A DNA stretch of 6,242 nt from Acidobacteriota bacterium (lineage in GTDB: Bacteria; Acidobacteriota; Holophagae; Thermotomaculales; Thermotomaculaceae). The DNA lies in the NCBI GenBank assembly GCA_027067895.1, contig JAMOUY010000350.1, positions 1 through 6,242 of the forward strand. Direction: 5' to 3'. Shown here one piece after another: positions 1-6,238 of the stretch. The first letter of the stretch is position 1; the number at the start of each line of letters is the position of its first letter. Position numbers and translations under genes: made by a program. The notes under the pieces are model-generated. The model was given only the letters and a program-made list of their open reading frames with translations, was not told the DNA's origin and ran no database searches.

Positions 1-808
1 CATACGCTTCTTTGTTTTTATTTGCTTTCACAAGACAATGAACGGCGAAAAATCCGTCTTCCCTTAAATCGTTTTTTATAAAGTAGGAATAAGCCTGCTC
101 ATATTTCTTTTTCCCGTAATAAATCAGCCCCAAATATCTGTTTACCATCGGGTCTTTATATCCTTCTTGTTCAAGTTTTTTTAAAATTGAAGCCGCTTTG
201 CCGAATTTTTTGTAATGGTAATAGGAAATCGCAAGTTTTAACCTGACAGCATTGTCAAACTTAATCTTTAAATAAGAATTGTAGTCGGAAATAGACTCCT
301 TAAAATTATTCCGCTTAAAAGCAAGGTCTCCTTTTAAAAGATAGTATTGGCTTACAAGGTCCTTGGGGATTTCCTTAAACGGCTTAAAATCCTGCTCAAT
401 GGTTTTTAAAATAGCAAAACTTTTTTTCAAATCGTTCTCAAAAAAATAGGCGTAAGCATCATACAAACCCGCCTTAAAACAAAGGCTGTTTTTCCCTTCC
501 CCGCAAAACTTTGAACTAAATTCTTCGGCAACATTATGAATAACGGGAAATTGCCTTGTAGCCATCAAAGTGTCAAAATACAGGGAATAAACTTCGGGCA
601 AATCTTTTGAGTCGGGATTGTTTTTTATAAAATCCTCTATTTTGCCCTTCGCTATATTAAAGGCTCCGTCTCTGACAAGGCCTTTAATTATCCTTAAATC
701 GCCGTTTTCCTGCCCGAAGACAAGAAAAGCGAGAGACAAAACAATGAAAATGTTAATAAGCCGTGTAAATTTCCCTCTTAAACTTCTCAATTTCGGTTTT
801 AAAATCAT
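1..808 (-). CDS. Exported TPR-type repeat protein, 3' end outside window
   Basis: A frame open from the ATG at 808 to the left edge gives 269 codons without a stop; the C-terminus lies outside the window. The N-terminus has a long basic region (1-16, six Lys/Arg), a hydrophobic core (about 17-31) and a likely signal peptidase site after VFG, before Gln33, so it is probably periplasmic or secreted. Residues about 154-254 show TPR-like helix pairs: YYLLKGDLAFKRNNFKESIS, then LKLAISYYHYKKFGKAASIL, then YLGLIYYGKKKYEQAYSYF. The upstream part (38-150) is also helical, with a Cys102/Cys110 pair. The start has GAGAGG seven bases upstream, inside gspD. TPR proteins of this kind often assist secretin or pilus assembly or act as envelope scaffolds. 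Its place directly after gspD suggests such a T2SS role, but the sequence does not prove it. Confidence 0.82.
   Translation of the reverse strand, partial: MILKPKLRSLRGKFTRLINIFIVLSLAFLVFGQENGDLRIIKGLVRDGAFNIAKGKIEDFIKNNPDSKDLPEVYSLYFDTLMATRQFPVIHNVAEEFSSKFCGEGKNSLCFKAGLYDAYAYFFENDLKKSFAILKTIEQDFKPFKEIPKDLVSQYYLLKGDLAFKRNNFKESISDYNSYLKIKFDNAVRLKLAISYYHYKKFGKAASILKKLEQEGYKDPMVNRYLGLIYYGKKKYEQAYSYFIKNDLREDGFFAVHCLVKANKNKEAY
753..808 (-). other. 56 bp gspD/TPR gene overlap, coding in two frames
   Basis: The last 18 codons and stop of gspD (ending KFKREIYTAY) are also read in another frame as the signal-peptide n-region of the TPR protein (beginning MILKPKLRSLRGK). Other overlaps in the operon are 4 to 13 bp, so this one is unusually long. 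It implies coupled translation, and the GspD C-terminus and the TPR export signal cannot vary independently. Confidence 0.7.
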
Positions 809-2786
809 TTGTAAACCTCTCAATATCGCTATTATCGTAAATTACATGCGGGGTGATTATGATTATCAATTCGCTTTTCTTTTTTGAAGTTGATTTGTTT
901 TTAAAAAGGTATTTTATAAGCGGAATTTTGTTCAATCCGGGAACCTCGTTTGAAGAATCAATTTTGCTTTCCTGAATCAATCCGCCCAACAAAACGGATT
1001 TGCCGTCGGGAACGTTTACAATTGTTTTCAACTGCCTGTCTTTGATAGGAGGGTTTCTGTCTCCCGTCGAATTTCCCGGCGTTGAATAACTTTGAGTAAT
1101 ATCAAGCCTTACCGTCCCGTTTGAACTTATGGAAGGCTTAACCTGCAACTGAATACCTGTTGAAAGGTATTGATAAGAATTTGATGTATAAAAACCGTTA
1201 TTGTTGTTTTGTACAGCCGCAGGCGTCTGCATAGAATACGCTTTTACCGATATCTGCTCTCCGACTTTTATTGAAGCGGTTTCGTTGTCAAGCACGAGTA
1301 TATGAGGCGTTGAAAGAACGTTTGTTCTGCTTTTTATAACATTTGCGTTAAGTATTGAATCAAGTGCAAACCTGTCAAAAATAAAAGTATAACCGCCTGT
1401 AAGCGTAGAAGTTTTAGGCCAATTCATTTGAAATTGGGGAGTATGCAGAGTCGGGAAATCCGAACCTAAAATATTCCTATGGGTTAAAGTCCAGCCCAAG
1501 CCATATGAAAACTGGTTGTCAAGGGAAAGGTCCAAAATCATAACCTCTATCAAAACCTGTTTTTTGGGTACGTCAAGTTGTTTCAAGGTTTTTTCAATAA
1601 TTTTGTAATCCCTTTTTGTGCATTTAAAGATTATTGAATTGTTTGTCTCATCGGTAATCATTTTCAAAGACCCCTTCAAAACCGGTCTTAATTCCGTTTT
1701 CCCCCCTTTTGCGGCATAACTTTTGTGTTCGTCCGCATACAATTCCTTTAAAATACCTGCAAGGTCTTTTGCATCCGAATGCTCACAGTGGTAAACAAAA
1801 ATCTGAGCCTCTCCCGTTTCGCTTTCTTTTTCAAATTTTCTTGCCCAATATTTCACTTCGTCGGTAATCTCTTTTACGTCCGTAATGCATAACAAAGCAT
1901 TCAAATCCTTGATAGTCAAAAGATAATATCTGTCTTTTGAAAGTCCGGGGTAACCGTCAAGAATTTTTAGAACATTCTCTTTTACCTTGTCTGCATCGGC
2001 ATTTTCAAACTTGATTAAGGTTGTGTTCATTTTCTTAAAAATATTCACGTCAAACACTTTAACCATTTCAAGGACTCTTCTTACCGCAGGTTTTCTGTCA
2101 ATCACAACCAAATAAGACAAAGCGGGGTCTTCTATTATTTTCCCGGAAGGAGACAGAAACTCTTTGGCTATGTTTGCTATGTCTTTCGGCGCAATAAAAT
2201 GCAGAGGAATAATTTGAGTAACATAATCCTCTCCCTTCAACACGGGAGAAACAACATTGCCGTAAACAAGAGGGGTACTCTGCTTGACTTCCGGGTCTTT
2301 CGCCACGGTAAAATATTTCACTCCGTCCCTTTCAACCATTGCAACGTCGTATATGGAGAGGAGAAGGTTTAACAGTTGCTCAATATCTTGGTTTTTTACA
2401 ACAGAGTTTATTTTAATGTTTATCCCTTTATCCGGAACAGAGGGGTCAATTATGTAATTCCATTTTTTGTAATCCGCAATTACTTTTATAACCTCTCTTA
2501 AAGACGCGTCTTCAAAGTTTAAAACAGGCGCTTCTCCTTTTTCTGTTTTTGTTTTCCTAATGCTTGCTCCTTTAAAAGGCTTTGAAATAACCGGTGAAAA
2601 AGATGAATTGTTTCTGTCTTCAATTGAAAAATGAGATTTTCCTTTTTCAGCTTCAATTATGGTTTCGCCTTGCTTTACAGGTTTGTGTTTTTGGGAATCG
2701 TCAAATAAAACCGCCTTGGGCGGAGTTGTAACTTTAACACAACCGAAAGAAATAATTATCAACGATAGTAATAACAACTTTTTCAT
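753..2786 (-). CDS. gspD: T2SS outer-membrane secretin GspD, probable lipoprotein
   Basis: GspD forms the multimeric outer-membrane channel through which folded T2SS substrates leave the periplasm. The 677 aa product starts with a lipoprotein-like signal peptide (MKKLLLL..., Cys16), then a poorly ordered linker (17-about 84). The N-domains follow in T2SS order: N0 (about 86-165, starting APVLNFEDASLREVI), N1 (about 190-247), N2 (about 253-320) and N3 (about 326-406, with TDETNNSIIF at 378-387). The secretin core spans about 408-650, with VLIEVMILDL (411-420), STPHILVLDNETASIKVGE (492-510), VLLGGLI (598-604) and the VPGLNKIPLIKYLF signature (615-628) before the LIIIITPHVI strand. The order N0-N1-N2-N3 without AMIN domains favours GspD over PilQ. 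The ATG has AAGGAG five bases upstream, overlapping the previous stop codon; the intergenic gap is 9 bp. The C-terminal extension after the core is only about 27 residues, so there may be no separate pilotin-binding domain. Confidence 0.96.
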   Translation of the reverse strand: MKKLLLLSLIIISFGCVKVTTPPKAVLFDDSQKHKPVKQGETIIEAEKGKSHFSIEDRNNSSFSPVISKPFKGASIRKTKTEKGEAPVLNFEDASLREVIKVIADYKKWNYIIDPSVPDKGINIKINSVVKNQDIEQLLNLLLSIYDVAMVERDGVKYFTVAKDPEVKQSTPLVYGNVVSPVLKGEDYVTQIIPLHFIAPKDIANIAKEFLSPSGKIIEDPALSYLVVIDRKPAVRRVLEMVKVFDVNIFKKMNTTLIKFENADADKVKENVLKILDGYPGLSKDRYYLLTIKDLNALLCITDVKEITDEVKYWARKFEKESETGEAQIFVYHCEHSDAKDLAGILKELYADEHKSYAAKGGKTELRPVLKGSLKMITDETNNSIIFKCTKRDYKIIEKTLKQLDVPKKQVLIEVMILDLSLDNQFSYGLGWTLTHRNILGSDFPTLHTPQFQMNWPKTSTLTGGYTFIFDRFALDSILNANVIKSRTNVLSTPHILVLDNETASIKVGEQISVKAYSMQTPAAVQNNNNGFYTSNSYQYLSTGIQLQVKPSISSNGTVRLDITQSYSTPGNSTGDRNPPIKDRQLKTIVNVPDGKSVLLGGLIQESKIDSSNEVPGLNKIPLIKYLFKNKSTSKKKSELIIIITPHVIYDNSDIERFTNDFKTEIEKFKREIYTAY
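816..821 (-). promoter_or_regulatory. Ribosome binding site of the TPR gene, inside gspD
   Basis: GAGAGG on the minus strand lies seven bases before the ATG at 808, all within the gspD coding sequence. It is the best evidence that the TPR gene starts at 808 rather than downstream of the gspD stop. Between the gspD stop and the hydrophobic core there is no ATG or GTG in this frame, and the TTG at codon 7 has no comparable site. Confidence 0.65.
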
Positions 2787-2795
2787 ACCTTCTCC

Positions 2796-3524
2796 TTAAA
2801 ATGGCGTTTTGCCTGATCTATTGGTATTTGGTTTAGGCGACGGTTTTCTCGGCTTTGCCCCTCCGACAAACGGATTGGACCTTCCCGAAGTGTTTACCGA
2901 CTTCCTCGGCGTTCTTTTCTTCGGAGTATTTCTTTTTGTGTTTCTCCTTACCGCGCGAACTTTATTGTTTGTCGGACGTCTTCTCGTTCTATTGTTGTAA
3001 AAATTTCTTTTTACTTTTCTTATATTCGGTTTTCTGGCAGCCTTTTTCTTTTTGGAAGAAGTTCTTCTGCTTACAACCTTTTTGCTAGGCCTCGGAGTCG
3101 GAGAAGAAACATTTCTTGCCACGGCTGGGGAATATCCAGAAGATTTTTTTGCTTTCAATTTTGTATCGGGATAAAGTTTGTACTTTTTCCCTCCGAAATA
3201 AAGGAATACATACTCAGGCGTAATCTCATTAAGCACCGCATCGGCAAATTTTTCCCCGGGAGAATGATACATGCTTATCTTCTTTTTCTTTTTCTTGTCA
3301 TAGTAGGTAAAAATAGCCCTCTTGTAATTGCCGTCAATAAAAATACCGTCCAATACAGGCATGTTTGAAGGCAGTTTGATTTCTTTTTCCGTATCTACTT
3401 CCTCGCCTTTCTCCTCAACATACCCTCGGTTAGGGTCAAACAAATTCATTTTTTTGATGTAATTAACATTTTGTCCGAAGGCAAAAACATTTGCCATAAC
3501 AAAAACCAATATAAAATACCTCAT
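2796..3524 (-). CDS. Exported GspC/PilP-like HR-domain protein with highly basic tail
   Basis: This 242 aa protein takes the place of PilP or GspC between gspM and gspD, and probably links the inner-membrane platform to the secretin in the periplasm. Residues 1-17 look like a short signal peptide (cleavage likely after AFG, before Gln18). An NLFDPNRG motif (27-34) and an acidic linker come next. Residues 56-119 match the HR-domain pattern of GspC/PilP: PVLDGIFIDGNYKRAIF, then SMYHSPGEKF, ITPEYVFLYFGGKKYKLYP. A run of six Lys (77-82) sits in a predicted loop between strands. From 121 to 242 the protein is a low-complexity tail rich in Lys, Arg, Pro, Ser, Thr and Asn with no acidic residue. There is no PDZ or coiled-coil domain. 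The ATG overlaps the gspM stop as ATGA and has GGAGG six bases upstream. HR assignment is by pattern only; 'hypothetical protein' would be the cautious name. Confidence 0.72.
   Translation of the reverse strand: MRYFILVFVMANVFAFGQNVNYIKKMNLFDPNRGYVEEKGEEVDTEKEIKLPSNMPVLDGIFIDGNYKRAIFTYYDKKKKKKISMYHSPGEKFADAVLNEITPEYVFLYFGGKKYKLYPDTKLKAKKSSGYSPAVARNVSSPTPRPSKKVVSRRTSSKKKKAARKPNIRKVKRNFYNNRTRRRPTNNKVRAVRRNTKRNTPKKRTPRKSVNTSGRSNPFVGGAKPRKPSPKPNTNRSGKTPF
2799..3164 (-). other. Low-complexity Lys/Arg-rich C-terminal tail
   Basis: This segment encodes residues 121-242 of the HR-domain protein. By hand count it holds 42 Lys or Arg and no Asp or Glu, with the rest mostly Ser, Thr, Pro, Asn, Ala and Val. 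Short basic clusters such as SSKKKKAARK and NTPKKRTPRK recur without an exact tandem repeat. It should be disordered and strongly cationic. Being exported, it could contact peptidoglycan, anionic lipid, lipopolysaccharide or the secretin; none of these is shown by the sequence. Confidence 0.8.
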
Positions 3525-4117
3525 TTTTTGCCTCCGCTATTTTTTTTATTTTTAGGCTTTTTGGTAATTTTTATTATTCCCTTAACAGTAACCACCGCTT
3601 CTATCCCTCTGTAATACCTGATAATAAGAGATTCCGCGTAAAGGTAATAAGGATATTCTTCCAAATCTCCCAAGAAATCAATAATATCGGAATAATCGCC
3701 CTTTAAAGTAACCCTCGCCTTAACAACTTTAAACCCTTTTTCGTCCTTCGCCCTCTGTTTGTAAATTCTCACCAGATTCAATTTCCTGTCTTTCGCAAAA
3801 TTAGTTATCGTTTCTTCAAGAAGTATTTGGGCAAGTTCAACATTTTCCGACTCAATAACCTTTTCAAATCCTTTTTCATATCTTTTTTTCAACGAATTCA
3901 TTGTTTTCAACATTTTTTTATTTTCCTGAATTTTCTTTGTAATAACCTTTAAATCATGAGTGTATTTAACTTTCTGGGCCTTCAAACTGTTATAGGACTG
4001 ATAAAGGGGATAAAAAACAAGGTTAAAAAGCAATACAAAAACAGCAACAATAACGGCAAGTTTAATTGCTCTCTTTTCAGATTTTTTAAGTTTAATATCT
4101 TTCAGTTTAGTAAACAA
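3521..4117 (-). CDS. gspM: T2SS inner-membrane protein GspM (PilO-like)
   Basis: GspM is the small bitopic partner of GspL; its PilO-like periplasmic domain pairs with that of GspL. From the TTG at 4117 the product is 198 aa: a Lys-rich cytoplasmic segment (1-16), a transmembrane helix (about 17-39), a coiled coil (about 40-90), and a ferredoxin-like domain with the PilO/GspM pattern VTLKGDYSDIIDFLGDLEEY (136-155) followed by an AESLII strand. It ends in a Lys-rich tail. The frame is open only to a TTG at 4129, which directly follows an in-frame TAA and has no ribosome binding site. The TTG at 4117 has GGGGG five bases upstream, so it is preferred. The start overlaps gspL and the TGA stop forms ATGA with the next start. 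PilO-family identity is likely; the choice of the name GspM over PilO rests on the neighbours. Confidence 0.8.
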   Translation of the reverse strand: MFTKLKDIKLKKSEKRAIKLAVIVAVFVLLFNLVFYPLYQSYNSLKAQKVKYTHDLKVITKKIQENKKMLKTMNSLKKRYEKGFEKVIESENVELAQILLEETITNFAKDRKLNLVRIYKQRAKDEKGFKVVKARVTLKGDYSDIIDFLGDLEEYPYYLYAESLIIRYYRGIEAVVTVKGIIKITKKPKNKKNSGGKK

Positions 4118-5321
4118 CTTTTCCCCCAATTATAAAAATGGTGTAATCCCCGCTTTGTCTTGAAGATTTTTTCTCCACGTTTTTGAAATACTTTGAATTA
4201 TTCAACGCTTTAACAACCGCATAAACGTCTTTCGCCTTCCCGTTAATCTCTATTGTCCCCTTATCGGTAATGCTTACCCTTGTAAGATACGCGTCTTTGG
4301 GAATTTTTCTCGTCAACTCTTCAAGAAGGACAAGCATTTTTCTTTTATTTTTGTCAAGATTATTGAAATAAGAAACCATACTCTTAAATTTGTCAAAATC
4401 TCCCAATTTCTTTCTTAACTTTAAAGCTTGTTTTTTCTTTACTTCAAAATTTGCCTTTAACTCATTAACTTCTTTTCTTAAAGAAAAATAATCTTTCAAA
4501 AACATACCAGAATAACCTAACAAGCCCAAAATAACTATGGCGGCAACAATATAACGCCACCATCTCCTAATCACTTTTCTTTCTTTAACCGGAAGAAAAT
4601 TCACAACAGGGATGGATTTTGAATCAATTAAAAAGGAAAACGCTTCCGCCAAATTAAACCCGTTTCTAACTATTACGGTATTTTCGCTTTCTTCCAAATC
4701 CTCAAAATCACTCCCGAAATAAAAGGTTTTAAAATCATCTTCAACTCTCTCGGAAGACAAAAACCTATTTACAACTGTTTCTGTTTTTATACTTTCCCTT
4801 TCTTTTACTTTCAAAAAAGAAACCGGAAATCCGTTTCTTAGCAGAAAACCCAAAATATAACCGTCTTTCTTAAAAACCGCCAATCCGTCTTTTACACCGT
4901 TTTTTAAGGCATAGGCTATTAAAATCAACTGATAGGGTAAAATTCCGCTTAAAGTGCGCGAAATTTCGTAAAATTCGCCTCTTAGTTTTTGATAATCCTC
5001 CTCTTTCAGCACTCCTATCAAAACCTTCAATTTGCCTTTTTCTTTCACAAAAGCGTAATCAATTTTCAAATTTATATCGGAAGGCTCGTTTGAAGAGATA
5101 AAATCCTTCACTATCTCATCAACCCTTTCTTCCGCCACGGCAGGAAGAACAAGGGAATACATTACTGTGTATTCAACAGGCACAAATCCGAAGGTGTAAA
5201 AGGTATCGTCAACATCTTCGTCCTCAACGGGAATTATTGAAGCGTTTTTTTGAAAAGCAATGTCTATGTCTTTGTAAAGAATTCTAAATTTTTTCTTAAA
5301 AATTTTTTCTAAAAATTCCAT
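4107..5321 (-). CDS. gspL: T2SS inner-membrane platform protein GspL (PilM-like plus PilN-like)
   Basis: GspL is a bitopic inner-membrane protein that links the cytoplasmic ATPase GspE to GspM and the pseudopilus machinery. The 404 aa product has the expected plan. A cytoplasmic region (1-about 250) should adopt the divergent actin-like fold, but no nucleotide-binding motif was recognised by eye. One transmembrane helix (about 256-274) follows the basic RRWWR segment, then a Lys-rich coiled coil (about 278-335) and a ferredoxin-like PilN/GspL periplasmic domain (about 329-404, with LLEELTRKIPKDAYLTRVS, then EINGKAKD). A PilN-style NFLP motif lies at 241-244, just before the membrane helix. 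The ATG start has GGAGA seven bases upstream and lies inside the end of gspK. The 3' end overlaps gspM, so translation is probably coupled. Identification rests on architecture, gene order and C-terminal pattern; the N-terminal half is too divergent to confirm by eye. Confidence 0.83.
   Translation of the reverse strand: MEFLEKIFKKKFRILYKDIDIAFQKNASIIPVEDEDVDDTFYTFGFVPVEYTVMYSLVLPAVAEERVDEIVKDFISSNEPSDINLKIDYAFVKEKGKLKVLIGVLKEEDYQKLRGEFYEISRTLSGILPYQLILIAYALKNGVKDGLAVFKKDGYILGFLLRNGFPVSFLKVKERESIKTETVVNRFLSSERVEDDFKTFYFGSDFEDLEESENTVIVRNGFNLAEAFSFLIDSKSIPVVNFLPVKERKVIRRWWRYIVAAIVILGLLGYSGMFLKDYFSLRKEVNELKANFEVKKKQALKLRKKLGDFDKFKSMVSYFNNLDKNKRKMLVLLEELTRKIPKDAYLTRVSITDKGTIEINGKAKDVYAVVKALNNSKYFKNVEKKSSRQSGDYTIFIIGGKVVY
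4123..4127 (-). promoter_or_regulatory. Ribosome binding site deciding the gspM start
   Basis: A GGGGG run on the minus strand lies five bases before the TTG at 4117, inside the 3' end of gspL. It is the only purine-rich site near the gspM start region and favours the TTG at 4117 over the TTG at 4129. No ATG occurs at a sensible place in this frame. The match to the anti-SD sequence is imperfect, so initiation is probably weak and helped by ribosomes finishing gspL. Confidence 0.5.
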
Positions 5322-6238
5322 TCTTTTATCTCCAAAAGTTTCGGCGGGTTAGAATCCGTTTTATACACTTCTTCAAGGGAATAACTTAAACCTCCCACCT
5401 TAACCTCACCTTTAAAGGTTATTATAGAGGGTCTCAAATCTATTGTAAAATATTTACTTAACCGGTTTAGCGTTTCAGAGTCAACCAATTCGTTTAATTC
5501 GCTCATATTTTTAAAAGGTATTCTCCTTCTTCTTTCAACAATGGCGTTTATAACATTATCGTCAAACCCGAAAACCTTAAACACGTCCTCATCGCAAGTA
5601 TTTAAGTCAATCTTTCCGGAAGTTTCGTAAAGGGTAAAAATATTTCTAAGCCCCGGAATTTCCTTTGTCCCGTAATACATTTCAGCGGTAATCCCCTTTA
5701 TTAAAAGCAATTCTTTCAGGTTTTCAATCGGCTTGTTTTTTGCGTAATAAGGATAATCAAGGCTTAAATAGTATGAATCTTCCGCCCCGTGTATGTTTTC
5801 AAGGTTATCCGCATCCTGCCAGTCTTTTATAGCCGAAACAATCGCCATAGCATCTTCCTCGCTTTCGGTATATCTCTTAAAAATTCGTTTCAGTAAATCT
5901 TGACGGGTATTCTTTAAAGAAAGTTTGGAAGAAATGGGAATTTCCGTAACCTTTACCTTAACCCCGTTTATGTCATATTCATAGAAGTTTTTCAATTTTT
6001 CCTCTTCGGTCAAATCCGGAAGTTTGGATTTTATCAAGCGAAAGTAAATTGCCCTCTGAATTGCACTGTGAATTGTAATAAAACCTTCGGTTTTCATTTT
6101 TACAAATGTATTATTCCTGACATTTATCTTTACCCTCAAAGACAAGATAGCGCTTATTACTGCAATAGCGGCAACTATCCAGATAACAATTACAAGAATT
6201 GCCCCTTTTTCACTGTTTTTAGAATTAAAGCAAGCCAC
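5309..6238 (-). CDS. gspK: T2SS minor pseudopilin GspK
   Basis: GspK is the large minor pseudopilin that, with GspI and GspJ, caps the tip of the T2SS pseudopilus in the periplasm. The 309 aa product has a short leader ending in Lys-Gly (residues 11-12), then Ala13 and a hydrophobic helix (about 13-34). This fits prepilin peptidase cleavage after Gly12. The residue at mature position 5 is Ile rather than Glu, as is usual for GspK. The alpha-domain signature is strong: AIKDWQDAD (136-144), GAEDSYY (151-157), PYYAKNKPI (163-171) and KELLLIKGIT (175-184). A helix-hairpin-helix-like IDLNT segment with an Arg-rich stretch follows (210-239). Length is normal for the family. The start is GTG, 4 bp from the window edge. 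The upstream codon is open, so a slightly earlier start cannot be excluded, although a 12-residue leader is typical. The 3' end overlaps gspL by 13 bp. Confidence 0.92.
   Translation of the reverse strand: MACFNSKNSEKGAILVIVIWIVAAIAVISAILSLRVKINVRNNTFVKMKTEGFITIHSAIQRAIYFRLIKSKLPDLTEEEKLKNFYEYDINGVKVKVTEIPISSKLSLKNTRQDLLKRIFKRYTESEEDAMAIVSAIKDWQDADNLENIHGAEDSYYLSLDYPYYAKNKPIENLKELLLIKGITAEMYYGTKEIPGLRNIFTLYETSGKIDLNTCDEDVFKVFGFDDNVINAIVERRRRIPFKNMSELNELVDSETLNRLSKYFTIDLRPSIITFKGEVKVGGLSYSLEEVYKTDSNPPKLLEIKEWNF

Noticed and set aside
618..887. Plus-strand open frame of 89 codons
   Set aside because: It is antisense to the TPR gene and the gspD end, has no convincing ribosome binding site or family pattern, and is explained by codon bias of the minus-strand genes.
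753..2786. Secretin as PilQ of a type IV pilus
   Set aside because: It has four N-domains (N0-N3) and no AMIN domain, and the operon includes a clear GspK, so T2SS is the better call.
2809..3088. Two plus-strand open frames rich in Leu and Phe opposite the basic tail
   Set aside because: The complement of Lys/Arg-rich codons yields Leu/Phe-rich text, so these look like hydrophobic proteins by accident. They overlap each other and cross a well supported operon junction.
2799..3164. Basic tail as a frameshift artefact
   Set aside because: The frame continues without break from the HR domain to a stop that overlaps the gspD ribosome binding site, and no alternative minus-strand frame there looks like a continuation of the domain.
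3537..3555. T-rich run on the plus strand as a possible terminator
   Set aside because: It codes for the Lys/Asn-rich end of GspM, has no preceding GC-rich hairpin, and lies inside the operon.
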